Below are positions 13,167-17,313 of a stretch of 17,313 bases of DNA, piece after piece (position 1 is the first letter of the stretch; each line of letters opens with the position of its first letter). Under the pieces are notes generated by a model. The model was not told where the DNA came from, ran no database searches, and saw only the letters and a program-made list of their open reading frames with translations. Both the position numbers and the translations under genes were made by a program. The DNA is from Bacteroidota bacterium (lineage in GTDB: Bacteria > Bacteroidota > Bacteroidia > Cytophagales > Cyclobacteriaceae): the NCBI GenBank assembly GCA_023412765.1, contig JAEZBX010000221.1, positions 1 through 17,313 on the forward strand, read 5' to 3'.

Positions 13167-15845
13167 ATGAAGAGAGTTTTATTTGTGGCGATAATTCTGT
13201 GTGTTGCCCTTGATTCATTCGCACAATTCAGAAGACCGCGGGGGGAAAGATCGACCGCTCCGTCGGGAAATACCCTGAGCTACACCAACCCTGCAGAATA
13301 TACAATTGCAGGAATCGAAGTCACGGGGCTTACAGTTCTGGATAAAAACGCCATGGTTTCCCTCACAGGTCTAAGGGTAGGCGATAAAGTAAAAATACCT
13401 GGCGATGCCATCTCGAATGCCATACGAAACTTGTGGAAGCACGGTCTGGTAGGTGATGTGACTATTAAAGTTGACAGGATTGAAGGCGATAATGTGTACC
13501 TGAATATTAATCTGGCAGAACGACCTCGCCTGACAGGATTTTATTTTACGGGAGTTTCGAAGTCACAGGAAAGCGGACTTAAAGAAGACCTCAATCTGAT
13601 CCGAGGCAAAATTGTTACAGACGCCATGATCCGGAATACTGAAACTGGTGTAAAGAAATACTTTGTCAAAAAAGGATTTTTAAATGCGGAGGTAAAAATT
13701 GTTCAGGAGTTGGACACGCTGAATCGTGAAGGGATAAGACTAAAGATCAATGTCAATCCCAATTCGAAGGTTAAGATCAATCAGATCTCTTTCGTAGGTA
13801 ATAAAGAAATCTCCGACGCAAAGTTAAGGAAGCGTATGAAGAAGACTCATGAACGTCCGAGGTTCTCTATTCACCGCGCTATCCTCAATGAGATCCTAAA
13901 TCTAAAACCCAAAGAATTTTTTGATTCAAGCTACGAGGTTGGATCGGGTGAGTTGAAAGAATTCATTAATAACAACGTTAAGCTCAATCTCTTTAGTGGC
14001 TCAAAATTCATCAAGGCCGATTACGAAGAAGACAAAAAGAATGTCATCGCATTTTATAATTCAAAGGGATACCGCGATGCTGAAATTATATCGGATACGA
14101 TATACGCAAACAACAAGAATACCATCAACATCGATTTCAAGGTAAACGAGGGTCCGAAATACTACTTCAGAAATATCATCTGGACAGGAAACTATGTTTA
14201 CACCGACAGACAGCTGAGCACCGTTCTCGCAATTAATAAAGGTGATGTATACAACAAGGAACTTCTCGAAAGAAAACTTCAGTTCAATCCAAAGGGAATG
14301 GACATCAGCGGGTTGTATATGGATGATGGATACCTGTTCTTCCGGCCAAACGCTGTCGAGGTTGCTGTCGAAGGAGACTCAATCGATGTTGAGGTGCGTA
14401 TCTTCGAAGGTGAGCAGGCAACAATCAATGAGGTTACCATTTCAGGAAATGACAGAACCAGCGACCACGTGATCCGCCGGGAACTGAGCACCATTCCTGG
14501 GCAGAAATTCAGAAGATCGGATATTATTCGTACACAGCAGAGACTGGGTCAGCTTGGACATTTCAATCCTGCAACAATCAATCAAAATCTGGTTCCTAAT
14601 CCGGCGGAGGGAACAGTTGATATCGAATGGCAGGTTGAGGAACAGTCTAACGACCAGGTGGAATTATCCGGCGGTTGGGGAGGATACTATGGCTTTGTGG
14701 GAACTCTAGGTCTAACCTTTAATAATTTCTCACTGCGCAATGTTCCCAATCTTAAGGAATGGAATCCATTGCCTCGAGGCGATGGCCAACGTTTGTCTCT
14801 AAGACTTCAGGCGAATGGTCGTTCCTTCCAAAGTTACAGTGCTTCCTTCTCTGAGCCGTGGTTAGGTGGTCGGAAACCCCATTCGCTTAGCATCAGCTAC
14901 GTGCATTCGCAGTCGCGATACGCTGGGCTTGGTGCGACAAGCTTCAACGACTTGAATTCGAAACTGAAAGCAGATAATATTTCAGTTGGACTAGGTCGCG
15001 CATTGGAGTGGCCCGACAACTATTTCACACTCACCAATTCATTGGGATACGCGGTTTATACCCTTAAGAATATTGATTACGGCCTTGGTTGCAGTGACTG
15101 TTCATCGTACGCTATAACGTTTAATACCACGCTTTCGCGGAACAGTATCGACAACCAGATGTATCCTTCCCAAGGTAGCAACATCGCTTTGAGCGTCACC
15201 CTTACTCCTCCTTTCTCTTCTTTCAACGATCTTGATTATACCACTGCAACGGCGGAGCAGAAGAATAAGCTACAGGAATATCACAAGTGGATGTTTGACC
15301 TCAGCCAATACCTCCCGCTTGACAACAAGAAAAAACTTGTGCTGGAAGCAAGGGCGCACTTTGGATTTATCGGGGCTTATAATAAAGGTAAGACCGGAAT
15401 CGGACCATTTGAACGCTTTGTACTCGGGGGAAGCGGTCTGGCTGGAGGATTTAACTCATTCGTGTTGGGTAAAGAAGTGATTGGTTTGCGTGGATACGAG
15501 GATAATCAAATTACCCCGCCAACCTACAGTTCCGGAAATAGCACTTCGCAAGAAGGGGGTATCGTATACGAAAAATTGAGCCTTGAATTGCGGTACCCTG
15601 TTACAACAGGTAACGCCGCTACGATTTATGGCTTCCTGTTTACCGAAGCTGGTAACAACTGGGGCAATTATGAAAACTTTGATCCGTTTAAGCTTTATAA
15701 GTCTGCTGGTATCGGTGCCAGAATCTTTATGCCTGCTTTTGGGTTAATTGGACTAAATTGGGCGTACGGATTTGATAGGGTGCCAGGAATGCAGGATGTA
15801 AGCGGGTCTCAATTCCACTTTACAATTGGTAACCAACTCAGATGA
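13167..15845 (+). CDS. bamA: Outer membrane protein assembly factor BamA
   Basis: BamA is the Omp85-family insertase that folds beta-barrels into the outer membrane. The 892-residue protein has a signal peptide (MKRVLFVAIILCVALDSFAQ), a short basic linker, about five POTRA domains from about residue 45 to 490, and a 16-strand barrel from about 495 to the end. The first POTRA opens with YTIAGIEVTGLTVLDKNAM. A charged helical insertion (around KKTHERPRFSIHRAILNEILNLKPKEFFDSSY) in the third POTRA is what I recall from Bacteroidota BamA. The barrel holds GPFERFVLGGSGLAG and the conserved L6 loop RGY (775-777). It ends HFTIGNQLR, with no final aromatic residue, which is unusual. It abuts uppS with no gap, and ompH follows after one base, so all are co-transcribed. 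Confidence 0.97.
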   Translation: MKRVLFVAIILCVALDSFAQFRRPRGERSTAPSGNTLSYTNPAEYTIAGIEVTGLTVLDKNAMVSLTGLRVGDKVKIPGDAISNAIRNLWKHGLVGDVTIKVDRIEGDNVYLNINLAERPRLTGFYFTGVSKSQESGLKEDLNLIRGKIVTDAMIRNTETGVKKYFVKKGFLNAEVKIVQELDTLNREGIRLKINVNPNSKVKINQISFVGNKEISDAKLRKRMKKTHERPRFSIHRAILNEILNLKPKEFFDSSYEVGSGELKEFINNNVKLNLFSGSKFIKADYEEDKKNVIAFYNSKGYRDAEIISDTIYANNKNTINIDFKVNEGPKYYFRNIIWTGNYVYTDRQLSTVLAINKGDVYNKELLERKLQFNPKGMDISGLYMDDGYLFFRPNAVEVAVEGDSIDVEVRIFEGEQATINEVTISGNDRTSDHVIRRELSTIPGQKFRRSDIIRTQQRLGQLGHFNPATINQNLVPNPAEGTVDIEWQVEEQSNDQVELSGGWGGYYGFVGTLGLTFNNFSLRNVPNLKEWNPLPRGDGQRLSLRLQANGRSFQSYSASFSEPWLGGRKPHSLSISYVHSQSRYAGLGATSFNDLNSKLKADNISVGLGRALEWPDNYFTLTNSLGYAVYTLKNIDYGLGCSDCSSYAITFNTTLSRNSIDNQMYPSQGSNIALSVTLTPPFSSFNDLDYTTATAEQKNKLQEYHKWMFDLSQYLPLDNKKKLVLEARAHFGFIGAYNKGKTGIGPFERFVLGGSGLAGGFNSFVLGKEVIGLRGYEDNQITPPTYSSGNSTSQEGGIVYEKLSLELRYPVTTGNAATIYGFLFTEAGNNWGNYENFDPFKLYKSAGIGARIFMPAFGLIGLNWAYGFDRVPGMQDVSGSQFHFTIGNQLR

Positions 15846-15846
15846 T

Positions 15847-16383
15847 ATGAGGATTTGTTTTATTACAATATTTTTTCTCATTTTCGGCCTGAATTTTGTC
15901 AACGCTCAGAGGTTCGGGTACATTGACACTGATTTTATCCTGAACAAGATGCCTGAGTATAAGAAAGCTCAGGATGAAATTAATCAGCTTTCCCAGGCAT
16001 GGGAGAAGGAAGTGACTGAGATGGATAAAAAAATTGAAGGGATGTATGCCGCCCTTCAGGCTGAGCAGGTACTCCTTACTGAAGAAATGCGTAAAGAACG
16101 CACGGATGCTATAAAAAGTAAGGAGGCTGAGCTAAAGGAGTATCAAAAAAAGGTCTTTGGATTTGGTGGATTGTTTTTCCTGAAAAAGCAGGAATTGATC
16201 AAACCAATCCAGGACAAGGTGTGGGATGCGGTTGACAAAGTCTGTAAAGAAAACAGCCTTGCGATCATGTTTGACAAAGCGGGTGAGCTTGTTATGATTT
16301 ATACCGATCCACGGCACGACTATACGGATTTTGTATTAGACCAGTTGGGTCTGGGTGACCCGAACGATAAGATTAAAAACTAA
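15847..16383 (+). CDS. ompH: OmpH/Skp family periplasmic chaperone (first copy)
   Basis: Skp/OmpH proteins are trimeric periplasmic holdases that carry unfolded outer-membrane proteins to the BAM complex. ATG 15847 lies one base after the bamA stop and gives a signal peptide (MRICFITIFFLIFGLNFVNAQ). The 178-residue protein then has the body-domain strand RFGYIDTDFILNKMPEYKKAQ, a long charged coiled coil (about 40-120), and the returning segment IMFDKAGELVMIYTDPRHDYTDFVLDQLGLG. The tip holds FGFGGLFFLKK, a hydrophobic and glycine stretch between the two coiled-coil helices. The position after bamA is typical of the phylum. A second copy follows after 14 nt. Confidence 0.93.
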   Translation: MRICFITIFFLIFGLNFVNAQRFGYIDTDFILNKMPEYKKAQDEINQLSQAWEKEVTEMDKKIEGMYAALQAEQVLLTEEMRKERTDAIKSKEAELKEYQKKVFGFGGLFFLKKQELIKPIQDKVWDAVDKVCKENSLAIMFDKAGELVMIYTDPRHDYTDFVLDQLGLGDPNDKIKN

Positions 16384-16397
16384 ATTTGATTTACGAA

Positions 16398-16952
16398 ATG
16401 AGAAAACTTGTTCTATTAGTGGTGTTGGGATTGGTGTCAATCGTATCCCATGCACAAACTGCATCTGCGGCGAAAGTTGGCTATGCCGATGTCGATTATA
16501 TATTTAACCAAATGCCGGAATCAAAACAGATCGAATCCGAGCTAAAGTCGCTGCAAACTCAGCTCAAGAATCAAATTGACGGCAAGTACCAGGAGTTTCA
16601 AAAGAAACTGCAGGAATACAATGCTAATATAAATAACATGATCGATGCTGTTAAGGCAAACACTGAACGCGAGCTTCAGCAAATGCAGCAGAATATAGAA
16701 AAGCTTCAACAGGATGCTCAGGTAACTGTTCAGAACAAGAACAATGCACTGATGGAACCTGTGTTCAAGAAAGTAGGAGACGCGATCAAGGCTGTTGCAG
16801 AGGAGAATGGATATTCGCTTATCCTGAGCCAACAAATCGGTGGATTGGATGTAGTCCTTCATGCCGACGACAAACTGGACGTATCTGACCTGGTGCTTAA
16901 GAAACTGGGAGTTACACCTAAGCCAGCAACACCGGCACCCGCTCCGAAGTAA
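16398..16952 (+). CDS. ompH: OmpH/Skp family periplasmic chaperone (second copy)
   Basis: A 184-residue paralogue of the preceding chaperone. ATG 16398 is preferred to an in-frame TTG at 16386 because it opens a clean signal peptide (MRKLVLLVVLGLVSIVSHAQ). The body begins AAKVGYADVDYIFNQMPESKQIESELKSLQ, aligning with RFGYIDTDFILNKMPEYKKAQ in the first copy. A Gln/Asn-rich coiled coil (about 40-120) follows, then AVAEENGYSLILSQQIGGLDVVLHADDKLDVSDLVLKKLGV, and a short Pro/Ala tail (TPKPATPAPAPK). The coiled coil of the first copy is richer in Glu/Lys, so the two may prefer different clients; that is inference. It is the last gene before a strong terminator. Confidence 0.93.
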   Translation: MRKLVLLVVLGLVSIVSHAQTASAAKVGYADVDYIFNQMPESKQIESELKSLQTQLKNQIDGKYQEFQKKLQEYNANINNMIDAVKANTERELQQMQQNIEKLQQDAQVTVQNKNNALMEPVFKKVGDAIKAVAEENGYSLILSQQIGGLDVVLHADDKLDVSDLVLKKLGVTPKPATPAPAPK

Positions 16953-16973
16953 AATAGTTTGAAAAAATATTTT

Positions 16974-17001
16974 AAAGCCTTCTTTGCCAGAAGGCTTTTT
17001 T
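16974..17001 (+). terminator. Rho-independent terminator after the second ompH
   Basis: A perfect 10-bp stem, AAAGCCTTCT (16974-16983) and AGAAGGCTTT (16989-16998), encloses the loop TTGCC and is followed by a T-rich tail (TTTTTT ending at 17001, then ATTTTC). It lies 22 nt after the second ompH stop and should end the uppS-bamA-ompH transcript. Confidence 0.92.
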
Positions 17002-17039
17002 ATTTTCATTCTTTTGAAAATGAATTCAACAAATTGTCA

Positions 17040-17313
17040 ATGGTCATACCACCATATCTAAAAGCAGGAGATAAGATCGGGATTGCAGCACCCGGCAGAA
17101 AAATTTCTGCAGAGGATTTCAAAGCCGCGGAAAGGATCATGAAGACCTGGGGAGTTGAAGTGGTCGAGGCTCGAAATCTTTTTAGTAGCGCCCATGGATA
17201 CATGGCGGGAAGCGATACAGAACGTCTAAACGATTTGCAGGATTTCATTGATGACCCTGAAATAAAAGCGATAATCTGTGCACGCGGTGGATATGGTACA
17301 ACGCGCATTCTGG
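17040..17313 (+). CDS. Peptidase S66 (murein LD-carboxypeptidase LdcA family), N-terminal part (cut by right edge)
   Basis: LD-carboxypeptidases of family S66 trim the terminal D-alanine from murein tetrapeptides during peptidoglycan recycling. The 91 visible codons start at ATG 17040: MVIPPYLKAGDKIGIAAPGRKIS, the family's first strand and the AP-G loop. GYMAGSDTERLNDLQDFIDDPEIKAIICARGGYGTTRIL (residues 53-91) is the diagnostic block, with the A-RGGYG-xR loop. The serine nucleophile of this family sits downstream in a GxSD motif, beyond the window, so catalytic competence cannot be judged. Family members have about 300 residues. It lies 38 nt beyond the terminator and probably starts a new transcript. 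Confidence 0.93.
   Translation, partial: MVIPPYLKAGDKIGIAAPGRKISAEDFKAAERIMKTWGVEVVEARNLFSSAHGYMAGSDTERLNDLQDFIDDPEIKAIICARGGYGTTRIL

Noticed and set aside
16542..17009. Leu-rich antisense reading frame over the second ompH
   Set aside because: It is complementary to a coiled-coil coding gene (Gln/Lys codons read as Leu/Phe) and crosses the terminator; no independent support.
17006..17308. Minus-strand reading frame at the right edge
   Set aside because: It is antisense to the S66 peptidase gene, whose family motifs are unmistakable.
17281..17313. Possible loss of the catalytic serine in the S66 peptidase because GGYG is followed by Thr-Thr
   Set aside because: The family nucleophile lies further downstream in a GxSD motif, not in this loop, and that part is outside the window.

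Overview
The window looks like a housekeeping and envelope-biogenesis region from a chromosome of the phylum Bacteroidota, most likely a Cytophagales-type bacterium. The pointers are two secreted DUF6089-type beta-barrel proteins beside uppS and bamA, a pair of ompH/skp genes after bamA, candidate promoters built on the Bacteroidota -7 consensus TAnnTTTG, weak or absent Shine-Dalgarno sites, and a TatC with a long cysteine-bearing first periplasmic loop. The assignment rests on recognising families and gene order by eye; no database search was possible.

Left half, minus strand (1-6970). Read in the direction of transcription this is pdxJ (pyridoxine 5'-phosphate synthase), three TPM-domain membrane or secreted proteins, a DUF885 lipoprotein with a metallopeptidase-like motif, glyA (serine hydroxymethyltransferase, a PLP enzyme) and tatC, which runs off the left edge. 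The TPM genes and the DUF885 gene are tightly packed and probably form one operon. The second and third TPM proteins are clear tandem duplicates.

Right half, plus strand (7042-end). A divergent 71-nt region separates pdxJ from a GatB/YqeY gene, which overlaps cvpA by 4 nt. Next come an alpha/beta hydrolase, a CBS-pair protein with an ACT-like C-terminal region, and nadK (NAD kinase). A 135-nt gap before nadK holds a perfect 13-bp inverted repeat and two promoter-like -7 boxes one helical turn apart. Then comes an envelope operon: two DUF6089-type proteins, uppS (undecaprenyl diphosphate synthase), bamA (outer-membrane protein insertase) and two Skp/OmpH periplasmic chaperones, closed by a strong rho-independent terminator. 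A peptidase S66 (LD-carboxypeptidase) gene starts after the terminator and is cut by the right edge.

The envelope genes fit together. UppS supplies the undecaprenyl carrier for peptidoglycan and glycan export, Skp/OmpH chaperones escort unfolded barrels, BamA inserts them, and the DUF6089-type proteins are probably barrels themselves. PdxJ and GlyA are linked through PLP.

No tRNA, rRNA, CRISPR array, insertion sequence or phage gene was seen. No stretch over 300 nt lacks a gene; the largest gap is the 135 nt before nadK. I found no clearly new multi-gene system. The items most worth a second look are the nadK upstream region, the triple-TPM operon without lemA, and the possibly leaderless GTG start and A10 tract of uppS.
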